Origin: Gordonia lacunae
GTDB taxonomy: Bacteria; Actinomycetota; Actinomycetes; Mycobacteriales; Mycobacteriaceae
Assembly (NCBI RefSeq): GCF_002149015.1
Contig: NZ_NGFO01000024.1
Coordinates: forward strand, 1-64,000
Reading direction: 5' to 3'
DNA: 64,000 nucleotides
The notes under the pieces were generated by a model, which saw nothing but the letters and a program-made list of their open reading frames with translations, did not search any database and was not told where the DNA came from. Of the stretch, positions 18,366 through 27,578 are shown one piece after another; within the stretch, counting starts at the first letter, position 1, and each line of letters starts with the position of its first letter. A program made the translations under genes and the position numbers.

Positions 18366-19022
18366 ATGACCATGTCCGAACCCGGTAAGCCCGACCCCGG
18401 CAAGTCCGACCCCGACACGACGGCGTTCGAGAAGTCCGTGGCCGAGAAATCGACGTTCGAACAGTACGAGCGCGACCTGCGCAAGGCCGAACGCCGGGTC
18501 GCCGGCGAGATCGATCCGGGAGCGCGCGCGGTCGTCGTCGCCGTGGCCGTCGTCCTGGCCATGGTGTCGATGGTGTTGCCGCACACCGGATCGGTGACCG
18601 GCCTCGAGGTGCTCACCTTCACGCCCGAGGCGGCCGCCGAGCGCGTCACGATCGTGTCGAGGATCTTCGTCTACCTGGTGACGATCTTCGGCATCGTCGT
18701 CTCGATGCTCGCGCTGCTCACCCGGCGCTGGTTCCTGGCCTGGATAGCCCTGTGCGGGTGCGCGATCGCTTGCGTTGCCGGGATGCTCGCGTGGTGGTCG
18801 CGCAACACCCCGGGAGTCGGGGGAGTCGAGCCGCCGTCGGGCGTCGGCGTCGGACTCGTGCTCGGCTGGATCGCGGTGTTCGTGCTGACGTTCCACTGGT
18901 CGCGTGTGGTGTGGGCACGTAGCTCGTACCAGCTCGCCCTCGAGGACGAACGCCGCCGCCAGGCCGCCGAGCAGGAGGCCTACGCCTCGGCGCTCTATCA
19001 CAAGAAGCCGCAGCAGCCCTGA
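18366..19022 (+). CDS. Conserved four-span membrane protein (Rv2732c type)
   Basis: A 218-residue membrane protein of unknown function, located after miaB as is Rv2732c. Soluble residues 1-58 are charged (repeated DPGKSDPD, then EQYERDLRKAERRV), followed by four hydrophobic segments at about 59-78, 100-120, 124-146 and 157-178, and a basic/Glu-rich C-terminal tail. ATG 18366 and ATG 18372 are both possible; GAAGTGAGG precedes. The stop codon begins a 14-bp tandem repeat. No enzymatic motif is seen. Confidence 0.82.
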   Translation: MTMSEPGKPDPGKSDPDTTAFEKSVAEKSTFEQYERDLRKAERRVAGEIDPGARAVVVAVAVVLAMVSMVLPHTGSVTGLEVLTFTPEAAAERVTIVSRIFVYLVTIFGIVVSMLALLTRRWFLAWIALCGCAIACVAGMLAWWSRNTPGVGGVEPPSGVGVGLVLGWIAVFVLTFHWSRVVWARSSYQLALEDERRRQAAEQEAYASALYHKKPQQP

Positions 19023-19071
19023 CCACCGACATCTGACCGCTGACATCTGACCGCCGACGACTGACCGCCGA
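19020..19071 (+). repeat. 14-bp tandem repeat, about 3.7 copies
   Basis: Units TGACCACCGACATC, TGACCGCTGACATC and TGACCGCCGACGAC, then a partial TGACCGCCGA. The first unit begins at the stop codon of the preceding gene. The last unit forms the left arm of the terminator hairpin at 19061-19095. Confidence 0.85.
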
Positions 19072-19095
19072 ACCCCGGCCAGGGGTCGGCGGTCA
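19061..19095. terminator. Bidirectional hairpin between convergent genes
   Basis: CTGACCGCCGAACCCC pairs with AGGGGTCGGCGGTCAG (one bulged A, loop about 5 nt), a 15-bp stem between the convergent membrane-protein and DUF349 genes. No U-tract, as is common in actinobacteria. Confidence 0.7.
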
Positions 19096-19101
19096 GGTGG
19101 T

Positions 19102-20505
19102 TCAGCGGTCGGTGACGGCGTTCTCCGCGGCGTCGGCCCACTCGCGCCACTGCGCCGCCTGGTCGCGCAGTTTCGCGGCGTCGCGGTCCTTGCCGCGTTC
19201 GGCGGCCTTGCGTGCCTGGTCCTCGAGTTGCGCTGCGCGATCGGCGAACTGCGCCGCCCGCGCCAGCGCCTCGGGATCGGTGCGCTGCCACTGTGCGTCC
19301 TCGGCGTCGCGGATGCGCTTCTCCAGTGCCCGGGCCCTGGCCTCGAGGCTGTGCATCTGGTCGCGCGGGACCTTGCCGAGTTCGTCCCACTGGTCGCGGA
19401 ACGACCGGAACTCGCGCCGGGCGGCGTCGAGGTCGGCGGCCGGATCGATGGCCTTCTCGGCGGCGTCGAGCAGCGCGATCTTGGCGGTCGCGTTCGCACT
19501 GAACTCGGCGTCGCGCTCCGACGACGCCGCGTTGCGCGCACCGAAGAACACGTCCTGGGCGGCCTTGAACCGCTGCCACAGGGCCTCGTCGGTGTCACGC
19601 GGTGCGCGTCCCGAGGCCTTCCACTCCCCGAGCAGCTCCCGGAACTTCGCCGATGTCGGGCCCCAGTCGGTCGAGCCGGACAGCTCCTCGGCGCGGGCGA
19701 TCAGTGCCTCCTTGCGTTCCTTCGCGCCGGCGCGCTCGCGGTCGAGTTCGGCGAAGTGCGCACCGCGCCGGCGGTTGAAGGCGTCGCGCGCCTTCGCGTA
19801 GCGCTTCCACAGCGCGTCGTCGGTCTTGCGGTCGACGCCCTTGATGGACTTCCACTCGTCGAGGATCTCGCGCAACCGGTCGCCCGCGCTCTTCCAGTTG
19901 GTGGCGTCGGCGCCGATCTGCTCGGCTTCGGTGGCCAGCACCTCCTTGCGGGCGATCGCCTCGGCGCGGGTCTTCTCGCGTTCGGCGCGGAGCGTCTCGG
20001 CGACCTCGTCGGCGCTGCCGACGATGGCCTCGAGCCGGCGCTGCAGCGCGGCGACGTCACCGATCACGTGCGCGTTGGGCAACTCGTCGAGCAGGTGCTT
20101 GGCGGCACCCTGCGCCTTGCGCGGGTCGCCCGACCGGGCGGTGAGCCGTTCCTCGAGGATCTCGACCTCGGTGGCGAGATCGTCGAACCGGCGTCCGAAG
20201 TGCGCGAGTCCTTCTTCGACCGTGCCGGCCTGCCACGAACCGATCTCGCGTTCGCCGTCCTCGGTCTTGAGCCACACGACGCCCGCCTCGTCGATCCGGC
20301 CGAAGCGGTGCGGATCGGCCGTGACCAGGTGCGTGACGACCGGCTCCGACGCGACGCCCGGACGTGGACCGGGTTTCGGGCGCGGCCCGGGTTTGGGCGT
20401 GGGCGCCGGTGCGCTCTGGCCTGCCGGAGCCGCCTGGGTGTCGGGTGAGGCGTCGCCCGGGGCTGATGATCCGGTCGCGGGTGCCGATTCGGTCGGGTTG
20501 GTCAT
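19102..20505 (-). CDS. DUF349 domain protein (Rv2731 type)
   Basis: A 467-residue protein from ATG 20505 (an ATG two codons upstream is equally possible). Residues 1-55 are a Pro/Ala/Gly tail; 58-100 form a small strand-rich domain (VVTHLVTADPHRFGRI, EREIGSWQAG); the remainder is almost fully helical and holds about three DUF349 repeats, each with a W-K-x-aromatic/W pattern (for example DALWKRYAKARDAFNRRR and EALWQRFKAAQDVFFGAR cores). Long coiled-coil regions suggest a structural or RNA/nucleoid-associated role, but none is established. In M. tuberculosis Rv2731 occupies the same place. Confidence 0.85.
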   Translation of the reverse strand: MTNPTESAPATGSSAPGDASPDTQAAPAGQSAPAPTPKPGPRPKPGPRPGVASEPVVTHLVTADPHRFGRIDEAGVVWLKTEDGEREIGSWQAGTVEEGLAHFGRRFDDLATEVEILEERLTARSGDPRKAQGAAKHLLDELPNAHVIGDVAALQRRLEAIVGSADEVAETLRAEREKTRAEAIARKEVLATEAEQIGADATNWKSAGDRLREILDEWKSIKGVDRKTDDALWKRYAKARDAFNRRRGAHFAELDRERAGAKERKEALIARAEELSGSTDWGPTSAKFRELLGEWKASGRAPRDTDEALWQRFKAAQDVFFGARNAASSERDAEFSANATAKIALLDAAEKAIDPAADLDAARREFRSFRDQWDELGKVPRDQMHSLEARARALEKRIRDAEDAQWQRTDPEALARAAQFADRAAQLEDQARKAAERGKDRDAAKLRDQAAQWREWADAAENAVTDR

Positions 20506-20666
20506 GTGCACGTGTCCTGCCGCTCAGTGGTGCCGCGCGTCACGGCTGCCGGTCGCTGGAGTCGACTCTCACCGGGCATCCGATGCCCGCGATCGCCGAG
20601 GAGTACCGCTCCATTCAAGCAGTTCAGGACCGTCGATGTGGCGTCCGTGCCGAGTTGGTGGGTCGT

Positions 20667-20771
20667 GGGCCGAATGTCCCGGCGCCGGGAGCGGAGCGAG
20701 CGGGCCGAATGTCCCGGCGCCGGGAGCGGAGCGAGCGGGCCGAATGTTCGCGCGCCGGGAGCGGAGCGAGC
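20667..20771 (+). repeat. 35-bp tandem repeat, 3 copies
   Basis: Three exact-length units start at 20667, 20702 and 20737, each GGGCCGAATG followed by TCCCGGCGCCGG (third copy TTCGCGCGCCGG) and GAGCGGAGCGAGC. They share the GCCGGGAGCGGAGCGAGCGGG core with the array at 52844-53024. The array occupies most of the 20512-20801 intergenic gap, where no other feature was seen besides the promoter at its right edge. Confidence 0.92.
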
Positions 20772-20789
20772 GGGCCCGTTGTTTTCGAC

Positions 20790-20795
20790 TAGCGT
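20790..20795 (+). promoter_or_regulatory. -10 box of a probable leaderless promoter
   Basis: TAGCGT ends 6 nt before GTG 20802; the repeat array ends 18 nt upstream, so the last repeat copy covers the -35 region. Confidence 0.5.
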
Positions 20796-20801
20796 CGTGG
20801 T

Positions 20802-21593
20802 GTGCTTGCGGCCCTCGTCTTCGTTCCGAGTGCTCCTCTGCTGGTTCCCGAACTGGCCGGACCGGCTGCGTCTGACACCCAGCCGGTGCGCCGGGCCGTG
20901 TTCGACGCGGTGGCGGCGGCGCGCGAGCTCGGCATCGACCGCTGGGTGGCTCTCGGGACCGCCGACGCGGCGACCGCGGGCCGGGTCTGCGAGCCGGTGC
21001 GGGGGACCTTCGCGCGGTTCGGCGTCGACGTCCCGGTCGCGACCGACACCGTGACGCCGACAGCGGCAGGGTCCCCGACAGTCACCGCCGCGGACAACGC
21101 TCTCGACGGTACGACGCCGCGGATGAGCCTGTCGGTCCTCATCGCCGGCTGGGTCGCCGAGCGGATGTCACTGGGTCCCCTGCACGTGTGCAGTGTCGGG
21201 TCGACGACGCCGCCCGCGGACTGTGCGGCGCTCGGAGCGGAGCTGTCCGCGCCGCTCGAGGAGGGGACGGAGAGGGTCGCGGTCCTCGTGGTGGGCGACG
21301 GGTCGACGGCGCTGACCGACAAGGCTCCCGGCGGGGGTCGGCGGGAGTCGGCGGTGGCGCTCAACGACGCCGTCGTCGCTGCGCTCGGTTCGGCGGACAC
21401 GTCAGCGCTGGCGGCTCTCGATCCGCAGCAGTGCGATGTCGAGGGTGTCGGTGGCCGGGTCGCGTGGCAGGTGGCGGCCGGCCTCGTGGGCGACCGGCGC
21501 GCCCGGGGCGCACTCGACTTCGCCGACGCACCCTTCGGCGTGGGGTACGTCGTCGCGACGTGGACCGTCGAGCACGGTGGACGCGACCGGTGA
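20802..21593 (+). CDS. LigB-like (class III extradiol dioxygenase-related) protein
   Basis: A 263-residue Ala/Val-rich protein in the position of Rv2728c, immediately upstream of miaA. The N-terminus [18 protein letters not shown] resembles the start of class III extradiol ring-cleavage dioxygenase folds, but the metal-binding His pair expected in active LigB enzymes is not obvious, so catalysis is doubtful. The stop codon overlaps the miaA GTG by 4 nt (GTGA), so the two are translationally coupled. Likely leaderless. Function unknown. Confidence 0.78.
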   Translation: MLAALVFVPSAPLLVPELAGPAASDTQPVRRAVFDAVAAARELGIDRWVALGTADAATAGRVCEPVRGTFARFGVDVPVATDTVTPTAAGSPTVTAADNALDGTTPRMSLSVLIAGWVAERMSLGPLHVCSVGSTTPPADCAALGAELSAPLEEGTERVAVLVVGDGSTALTDKAPGGGRRESAVALNDAVVAALGSADTSALAALDPQQCDVEGVGGRVAWQVAAGLVGDRRARGALDFADAPFGVGYVVATWTVEHGGRDR

Positions 21594-22525
21594 ACCCGGC
21601 ATCCCTCCCGGAGGCCCCCACCCCCATCGCTGTGGTCGGCCCGACCGCCGGAGGCAAGTCCGACCTGGCGCTCGACCTCGCCGAGCGGCTCGGTGGGGAG
21701 ATCATCAACATCGACGCCATGCAGCAGTACCGGGGCATGGACCTCGGAACGGCCAAGCTCCCGCCCGCCGAGCGCCGCGGCATCCCGCACCATCAGCTCG
21801 ATGTGCTCGACGTGACCGAGGTGGCGACCGTCGCGCGTTATCAGCAGGCCGCGCGGGCCGACGTCGATCGGTTGCGCGCGGCGGGGCGGGTTCCGGTGAT
21901 CGTCGGCGGATCGATGATGTACGTCCAGGGACTGCTCGACGACTGGCAGTTCCCGGCTACCGACCCCGACGTCCGGCGGCGCTACGAGGACCTGCTCGAC
22001 GAGCGCGGGGTGGGCGCGATGCACCGGCTGCTCGCCTCGGTCGACCCGGCTGCGGCGGCGACCATCCTCGACACCGACGGCCGCCGCATCGTGCGGGCGC
22101 TCGAGGTGGTCGAGCTGACGGGTGCGCCGTTCGCCGCGTCACAACCCACGATCGGCGAGCCGCGCTGGGGCACGATCATCCTCGCCCTCGACCGGGACAC
22201 CGAGGAACTCGACGACCGGATCCGGCGGCGGACGAGAGCGATGTTCGAGCAGGGTCTCGTCGGCGAGGTGGAGGAGCTCTGTGCCCGCGGCCTCCGGGAC
22301 GGGCGCACGGCATCGCAGGCCATCGGCTACAGGCAGGTGCTCGCCGCTCTCGACGGCGAGTACGACCTCGCGCAGGCCGAGGAACTGACGTTCATCGGGA
22401 CCCGGCGGTACGTCCGGCGGCAGCGGTCGTGGTTCCGGCGCGATCACCGGGCCGTGTGGCTCGACGCCGCCGCACCCGGCCTCCTCGACCGAGCGCTGCG
22501 TGTCGTCGCCGGCGACGCCCCGTAG
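21590..22525 (+). CDS. miaA: tRNA dimethylallyltransferase MiaA
   Basis: Transfers the dimethylallyl group from DMAPP to A37 of tRNA, the step before MiaB. 311 residues from GTG 21590. P-loop GPTAGGKS at 17-24, [19 protein letters not shown] (tRNA/DMAPP contact, cores DAMQQYRG and GTAKLP), [12 protein letters not shown], and the QAIGYRQVL segment near the C-terminus are all canonical. GTG overlaps the upstream stop (GTGA). The TAG stop of miaA is part of the dapF -10 box. Confidence 0.96.
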   Translation: MNPASLPEAPTPIAVVGPTAGGKSDLALDLAERLGGEIINIDAMQQYRGMDLGTAKLPPAERRGIPHHQLDVLDVTEVATVARYQQAARADVDRLRAAGRVPVIVGGSMMYVQGLLDDWQFPATDPDVRRRYEDLLDERGVGAMHRLLASVDPAAAATILDTDGRRIVRALEVVELTGAPFAASQPTIGEPRWGTIILALDRDTEELDDRIRRRTRAMFEQGLVGEVEELCARGLRDGRTASQAIGYRQVLAALDGEYDLAQAEELTFIGTRRYVRRQRSWFRRDHRAVWLDAAAPGLLDRALRVVAGDAP

Positions 22526-22528
22526 GCT
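22523..22528 (+). promoter_or_regulatory. -10 box of dapF, overlapping the miaA stop
   Basis: TAGGCT begins with the miaA stop codon TAG and ends 7 nt before GTG 22536. A leaderless dapF message is likely. Confidence 0.5.
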
Positions 22529-22535
22529 GTTGTCC

Positions 22536-23477
22536 GTGACTTCCGCCCCGCAGAGCAGTGCGCACGACGGCCTGCCCCCCCAGGGTGTGCATGGTGCCGG
22601 TCTCCACTTCGTCAAGGGGCATGGCACCCAGAACGACTTCGTGGTCCTCGCCGACCCCGAGGCCGAGCTGACGCTCGACGCCGAGATGGTCGCCGCGCTG
22701 TGTGACCGGCAGCGGGGGATCGGCGCGGACGGAGTGCTGCGCGTCGCGCGCTCGGGCGCCCTGCTGGCCGCCGGCGTACTCGATGCGCTGCCCGACGGGG
22801 TGTCCGACGACGACTGGTTCATGGATTACCGCAACGGCGACGGCTCGGTCGCCGAGATGTGCGGCAACGGCGTCCGGGTGTTCGCGCACTTCGTACGCGC
22901 GTCGGGCCTGATTGACTCCGACACGTTCCCCGTCGGTTCCCGGGCGGGCGCCCGGGGCGTCACCATCCACTCCTTCGACGCGGTGCACGCCGAGGTCACC
23001 GTGGAGATGGGCGTGGCACGCCTGGACGGATCGTCGGTGGTCCGCATCGGCGACGACATCTACCCGGGCGCGATGGTCGACGTCGGCAATCCCCACCTGG
23101 CGTGCGTCGTCGCCGACATGACCGCCGCCGACCTCGACGCGGTCGACTTCGGCGCCGGCGTCACCATCGAGGCCGACGACTTCCCCCATGGTGCGAACGT
23201 CGAACTGCTGACCCCGCCCGTCGAGGGGCCCGATGGCGGCCTGACCGCGCGGATGCGGGTCTTCGAGCGAGGTGTCGGCGAGACGCGCAGCTGCGGGACC
23301 GGCCTGGTCGCGGCCGCGCGCGCCGCGCTCGACGCCCGCGGGACGGACACGGGGGAGTTACGCATCGGCATCCCCGGCGGTGAGGTCACGGTGACGATCC
23401 GTCCCGACGGATCGACCCTGCGCGGACCGTCGATGCTGGTCGCCGACGGCGTGCTGCGGCCCGGCTGGGAGTGCTGA
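22536..23477 (+). CDS. dapF: Diaminopimelate epimerase
   Basis: PLP-independent epimerase converting LL- to meso-diaminopimelate for lysine and peptidoglycan synthesis. 313 residues from GTG 22536. The two catalytic thiols are C109 in EMCGNGVRVF and C253 in ETRSCGTGLVAAA; the N-terminal GHGTQNDFVVL substrate loop is at about 28-38. Residues 1-22 are a loosely conserved tail; this is longer than the usual 270-290-residue enzyme. Counterpart of Rv2726c. Confidence 0.96.
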   Translation: MTSAPQSSAHDGLPPQGVHGAGLHFVKGHGTQNDFVVLADPEAELTLDAEMVAALCDRQRGIGADGVLRVARSGALLAAGVLDALPDGVSDDDWFMDYRNGDGSVAEMCGNGVRVFAHFVRASGLIDSDTFPVGSRAGARGVTIHSFDAVHAEVTVEMGVARLDGSSVVRIGDDIYPGAMVDVGNPHLACVVADMTAADLDAVDFGAGVTIEADDFPHGANVELLTPPVEGPDGGLTARMRVFERGVGETRSCGTGLVAAARAALDARGTDTGELRIGIPGGEVTVTIRPDGSTLRGPSMLVADGVLRPGWEC

Positions 23478-23529
23478 GCTCGATATTCGCGTGCTCGCGT
23501 CCCGGCGGACGTGAGACCATGGACCTCGT

Positions 23530-25002
23530 ATGACCGAATCACGAGAAGACATCATGTCCGCAGCCGATCTCGGTGTCCGGGACACCGCGGGTCCCACCAG
23601 TGGGGACCCGAACGGCGTGGACCCCACCACCGGCGAACTCCAACTCTCCGAGCGCGCGTCACTGCAACGCGTCGCGGGACTCTCCACCGAACTCACCGAC
23701 GTCACCGAGGTCGAGTACCGGCAGCTACGACTGGAACGCGTGGTCCTGGTCGGCGTGTGGACCGAGGGCAGCGCGGCCGCCGCCAAGGCCAACATGACCG
23801 AGCTGGCCGCGCTTGCCGAGACGGCCGGTTCGCAGATCCTCGACGCGGTGATCCAGCGCCGCTCCAAACCCGACCCCGCCACCTACATCGGCAGTGGCAA
23901 GGCCGAGGAACTCCGCGAGATCGTCCTCGCGACCGGCGCCGATACTGTCGTCTGCGACGGTGAGCTCACCCCCGCGCAGCTGAACGCGCTGGAGAAGGTG
24001 GTGAAGGTCAAGGTCATCGACCGCACCGCGCTGATCCTCGACATCTTCGCCCAGCACGCGACCTCGCGGGAGGGCAAGGCGCAGGTCTCCCTCGCACAGA
24101 TGGAGTACATGCTTCCGCGGCTGCGCGGCTGGGGCGAGTCGATGTCCCGGCAGGCCGGTGGCCGGGCCGGCAGCAACGGCGGCGTGGGCCTTCGCGGTCC
24201 GGGTGAGACCAAGATCGAGACCGACCGTCGGCGGATCCGGGAGCGGATGGCCAAACTGCGCCGCGAGATCCGCGGCATGAAGAAGGCGCGGACGACCAAA
24301 CGCGCTGCGCGCAAGAGTGGTTCGATCCCGACGATCACCGTCGCCGGATACACCAACGCGGGGAAGTCCAGTCTGGTCAACGCGATGACCGGTGCGGGGG
24401 TCCTCGTGCAGGACGCCTTGTTCGCGACCCTCGATCCCACCACGAGGCGCGCCACGCTCGACGACGGTCGGGCGGTCGTGTTCACCGACACCGTCGGTTT
24501 CGTCCGTCATCTGCCGACCCAGCTCGTGGAGGCATTCCGCTCCACGCTCGAGGAGGTCGTCGACGCCGACCTGCTGCTGCACGTCGTCGACGGAGCGGAC
24601 GCCTTTCCGATGGAACAGATCTCGGCTGTCCGCCAGGTCATCAACGACATCGTCGCCGAGGAGGGGGTCACCGCGCCGCCGGAGTTGCTGGTGATCAACA
24701 AGATCGACGCGATCGACGGCAACCGCCTCACCGAGTTGCGCGGTGCGCTCGGTTCGGATGCGGTCTTCATCTCCGCCCGCACCGGCGAGGGACTGCCCGA
24801 ACTCTTCGGGCGGGTTCGTGAGTTCGTCGGTCGCGAGGACGTGGAGATGACCATCGAGGTGCCGTTCGACCGGGGCGACGTTGTCTCGCGCGTCCACAGC
24901 GAGGGCGAGGTCATCTCCTCCGAGCACACCGCGGCCGGCACGACGTTGAAGGTCCGCGTCCCGGCCGCTTTCGCGGGCGAGATCGCGGACCTCCGGATCT
25001 GA
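23530..25002 (+). CDS. hflX: Ribosome-associated GTPase HflX
   Basis: GTPase that binds and splits stalled 70S ribosomes under stress. 490 residues. The N-terminal HflX domain contains the YIGSGKAEELRE glycine-rich segment (about 118-129); an RLRGWGESMSRQAGG and GPGETKIETDRRRIRERM linker leads to the G domain with G1 GYTNAGKS (273-280), G3 DTVGFVRHLP and G4 INKID. A 60-residue tail precedes the domain. Near a -10-free start; ATG 23530 is taken, ATG 23554 is a fallback. Counterpart of Rv2725c. Convergent with the HPr gene, 19 nt away. Confidence 0.94.
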   Translation: MTESREDIMSAADLGVRDTAGPTSGDPNGVDPTTGELQLSERASLQRVAGLSTELTDVTEVEYRQLRLERVVLVGVWTEGSAAAAKANMTELAALAETAGSQILDAVIQRRSKPDPATYIGSGKAEELREIVLATGADTVVCDGELTPAQLNALEKVVKVKVIDRTALILDIFAQHATSREGKAQVSLAQMEYMLPRLRGWGESMSRQAGGRAGSNGGVGLRGPGETKIETDRRRIRERMAKLRREIRGMKKARTTKRAARKSGSIPTITVAGYTNAGKSSLVNAMTGAGVLVQDALFATLDPTTRRATLDDGRAVVFTDTVGFVRHLPTQLVEAFRSTLEEVVDADLLLHVVDGADAFPMEQISAVRQVINDIVAEEGVTAPPELLVINKIDAIDGNRLTELRGALGSDAVFISARTGEGLPELFGRVREFVGREDVEMTIEVPFDRGDVVSRVHSEGEVISSEHTAAGTTLKVRVPAAFAGEIADLRI

Positions 25003-25021
25003 ACGGATCCCTGCGTATGGA

Positions 25022-25282
25022 CTAGTCCGCGTCGAGGTCCTTCTCGACGAGATCGACGACGGTGTCGAGCGCGGTCTGGTCGTCGGCGGTGACCACCACC
25101 CGGGTGCCCTTCTCGGCGCCGAGCGTCATGATCATCAGCGCCGATCCCGCGTCCACCGGGTCGCCGCCCTCGAGGCCCAATGTCACCGGGCTCCCGATCT
25201 CGGCGACCGCCTCGGCGATGATCGTGGCGGGGCGGGCGTGCAGACCGACGGCGGAGCCGACGGTGGCGGTGGTGCTGGGCAT
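25022..25282 (-). CDS. ptsH: Phosphocarrier protein HPr
   Basis: Small phosphorelay protein of the sugar phosphotransferase system, 86 residues. The phosphorylated histidine is H15 in GLHARPA; S47 in AGSALMIM lies where the regulatory serine of Firmicutes HPr is, though actinobacteria usually lack its kinase. HPr takes phosphate from enzyme I (encoded at 29461) and passes it to the FruA IIA domain. ATG 25282 has AAGGAG 6 nt upstream. The 110-nt gap from fruA holds no obvious terminator, so it may be co-transcribed with fruRKA. Confidence 0.96.
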   Translation of the reverse strand: MPSTTATVGSAVGLHARPATIIAEAVAEIGSPVTLGLEGGDPVDAGSALMIMTLGAEKGTRVVVTADDQTALDTVVDLVEKDLDAD

Positions 25283-25392
25283 GGGAACTCCTTCTGGTGG
25301 GGTGAGGTGTCGAATGTGATCGGTCGTCGTGCGATTCGGTGCCGGGCTCCGACCCGGATGTCGCGTGGTCGTGTGGTCGCGTCGTCGAGGCG

Positions 25393-27507
25393 TCAGGCGG
25401 CGACCGCCTCGAGTTCGTCGAAGGCGACGGCATCGCGACTGCGATGCACCTGCTTGGCCGCGATCACCAGGACGGCGGACAAGACGGTACCGGCGACGAG
25501 CGCGACGAGGAAGAGCACCCAGTTGTTCATCGCGAAGAAGACGAAGATGCCGCCGTGCGGGGCGCGGAGTTCGACGCCGAACGCCATGATCAGCGCGCCG
25601 CTGAGCGCACCGCCGGCCATCATCGACGGGATGACGCGGAAGGGATCGACCGCCGCGAACGGGATGGCGCCCTCGGAGATGAAGGACGCGCCGAGAAGCC
25701 ATGCGGCCTTGCCGTTCTCGCGCTCGGGCTCGGTGAACAGGCCGGGGCGCAGGACGGTGGCGAGTGCGAGCGCCAGCGGTGGGACCATGCCGGCGCACAT
25801 CACGGCCGCCATGATCTGGTACTGGGCGGTTCCGGAGGTCGCCGCGTCGGCGATCCCGGCGGTGGCGAACAGGTAGGCGGTCTTGTTGACCGGCCCGCCG
25901 AGGTCGAAGCACATCATCAGGCCGAGCACGATTCCGAGGGCGATGGCCGATCCGCCGGACATGCTCTCCAGGCCGCTGTTCATCTGCTCGGTCAGCCAGG
26001 CGAGCGGCTTGCCGAGCACCATGTAGAGCAACCCGCCGACGATCATGCTGCCGAACAGCGGGATCACCACGACCGGCATCAGGCCGCGCGCCCACTGGGG
26101 CACCGGGGTTCGCGCGATCCACAGGCACACCACGCCGGCGATGAGACCGCCGATCAGCGCGCCGATAAAGCTGGCGCCCACCGCGAGCGAGACGATCCCG
26201 GCCACGAAACCGGGTGCGATTCCGGGGCGGTCGGCGATCGCGAACGAGATGTAGCCCGCGAGCACCGGGACCGCGAGTCCCATCACCCCCGAGCCGATCG
26301 CGAAGCTCACCGCGCCCAGGTACTGCAGGAGTCCGCCGGACGGCAGGTCCCACAGACTGTTGTTCAGCGCGATGAAGGCGCCGTCGCTGAGGGTGCCGCC
26401 GTCGTCGAGGGTCGTGTTCGCGACCTCGTAGCCGGCGAGGAGGAAGCCGAGTGCGATGAGGAGTCCGCCGGCGGCGACGAACGGGATCATGTAGCTGACA
26501 CCGGTCATGAGAGCCTGGCGCGTGCGGCCCGCGAGGCCCACCCCTGATGTCGACGACTCCGCCGCGTCGGCGTCCGAGCCGTCGCCGGTGACGCGCGCCG
26601 CTTTCGGGTTGCGTCCCGCCGCGATCGCCTCGGCGATCATCGCGTCGGGTTCGTTGATCGCCCGTTTCACCCCGGAGGCGATGACGGGTTTGCCGCTGAA
26701 CCGGTTGCGGCCCTTCACTCCGACGTCGGTGGCGAAGATGACGGCATCGGCCGAGGCGATCACCTCCGGATCGAAGGCGGTCGTGGCCGAGGACCCCTGG
26801 GTCTCCACCGCGAACTCGACACCGGCCCGCTCGGCGGCGTACTTGAGCGCATCGGCGGCCATGTAGGTGTGGGCGATCCCGGTCGGGCACGCGGTGATCG
26901 CCACGATGCGCGGCTTCGCGGACTCCGCGGTCTGGTCCGTGGGCTCGGTGCTGTGGGTGTCCGTGCTGTGGGTGTCCGTGCTCGGGGGGACGCCCTCGGT
27001 CTTCGCGGTCGATACCGACGAGGCCGGCGGCGCGGTCGCAGCAGCCGGGGGTGAGGGGTTGATGGCCTCGTCGACCAGTTCGATCACTCGCTCCTCGTTC
27101 TCCGCCGCACGGAGCGAGGCCACGAAGTCGGGCCGGACGAGCGAGCGGGCCAGCGAGCTGAGGAGTTTCATGTGCGCGCTGGCGCCCCCCTCGGGGGCGG
27201 CGATGAGGAAGACCAGGTCGGCAGGCCCGTCCGGCGCGCCGAAGTCGACCTTGCGGGACAGCCGCGCCATGGCGAGGCTGGCCGTGGTCACCGACGCGGT
27301 GCGGGCGTGCGGGATGGCGATGCCGCCGGGAAGTCCGGTCGCGGACTTGGCCTCCCGGTCCAGCGCAGCCCGCGCGAGATCGGCGGGATCGGTGGTCCGG
27401 CCGGCTGCGGCGAGCGCGTCGGCCAGCGTGGTGATGACGGCGGCGGGATCGCCGCCGGCGTCGACGTCGAGACTCACCGTCTGGGCGGTGATGATCTGCT
27501 CGGTCAT
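25393..27507 (-). CDS. fruA: PTS fructose permease, fused IIABC
   Basis: Membrane fructose transporter that phosphorylates its sugar to fructose 1-phosphate during uptake. 704 residues. IIA domain 1-150 with phospho-His H67 in AIPHARTAS; a Thr/Ser/Pro linker with a DTHST repeat (about 177-190); IIB domain from 200 with phospho-Cys C207 in TACPTGIAHTYMA; IIC from about 310 to 680 with roughly eight to ten spans and the ASFISEGAIPF substrate motif. ATG 27507 is chosen for AAGGA upstream. Downstream of fruK with 71 nt between. Confidence 0.96.
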   Translation of the reverse strand: MTEQIITAQTVSLDVDAGGDPAAVITTLADALAAAGRTTDPADLARAALDREAKSATGLPGGIAIPHARTASVTTASLAMARLSRKVDFGAPDGPADLVFLIAAPEGGASAHMKLLSSLARSLVRPDFVASLRAAENEERVIELVDEAINPSPPAAATAPPASSVSTAKTEGVPPSTDTHSTDTHSTEPTDQTAESAKPRIVAITACPTGIAHTYMAADALKYAAERAGVEFAVETQGSSATTAFDPEVIASADAVIFATDVGVKGRNRFSGKPVIASGVKRAINEPDAMIAEAIAAGRNPKAARVTGDGSDADAAESSTSGVGLAGRTRQALMTGVSYMIPFVAAGGLLIALGFLLAGYEVANTTLDDGGTLSDGAFIALNNSLWDLPSGGLLQYLGAVSFAIGSGVMGLAVPVLAGYISFAIADRPGIAPGFVAGIVSLAVGASFIGALIGGLIAGVVCLWIARTPVPQWARGLMPVVVIPLFGSMIVGGLLYMVLGKPLAWLTEQMNSGLESMSGGSAIALGIVLGLMMCFDLGGPVNKTAYLFATAGIADAATSGTAQYQIMAAVMCAGMVPPLALALATVLRPGLFTEPERENGKAAWLLGASFISEGAIPFAAVDPFRVIPSMMAGGALSGALIMAFGVELRAPHGGIFVFFAMNNWVLFLVALVAGTVLSAVLVIAAKQVHRSRDAVAFDELEAVAA

Positions 27508-27578
27508 GGGATGTCCTTCGGTGACAGGGGGTACGGGGTCAACGGGTGGTTCTGGGCGGTTCGGGTTGTTCCGGGGCG

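Noticed and set aside
20667-20771. CRISPR array
   Set aside because: Units abut with no unique spacers, no cas genes near; a plain tandem repeat.
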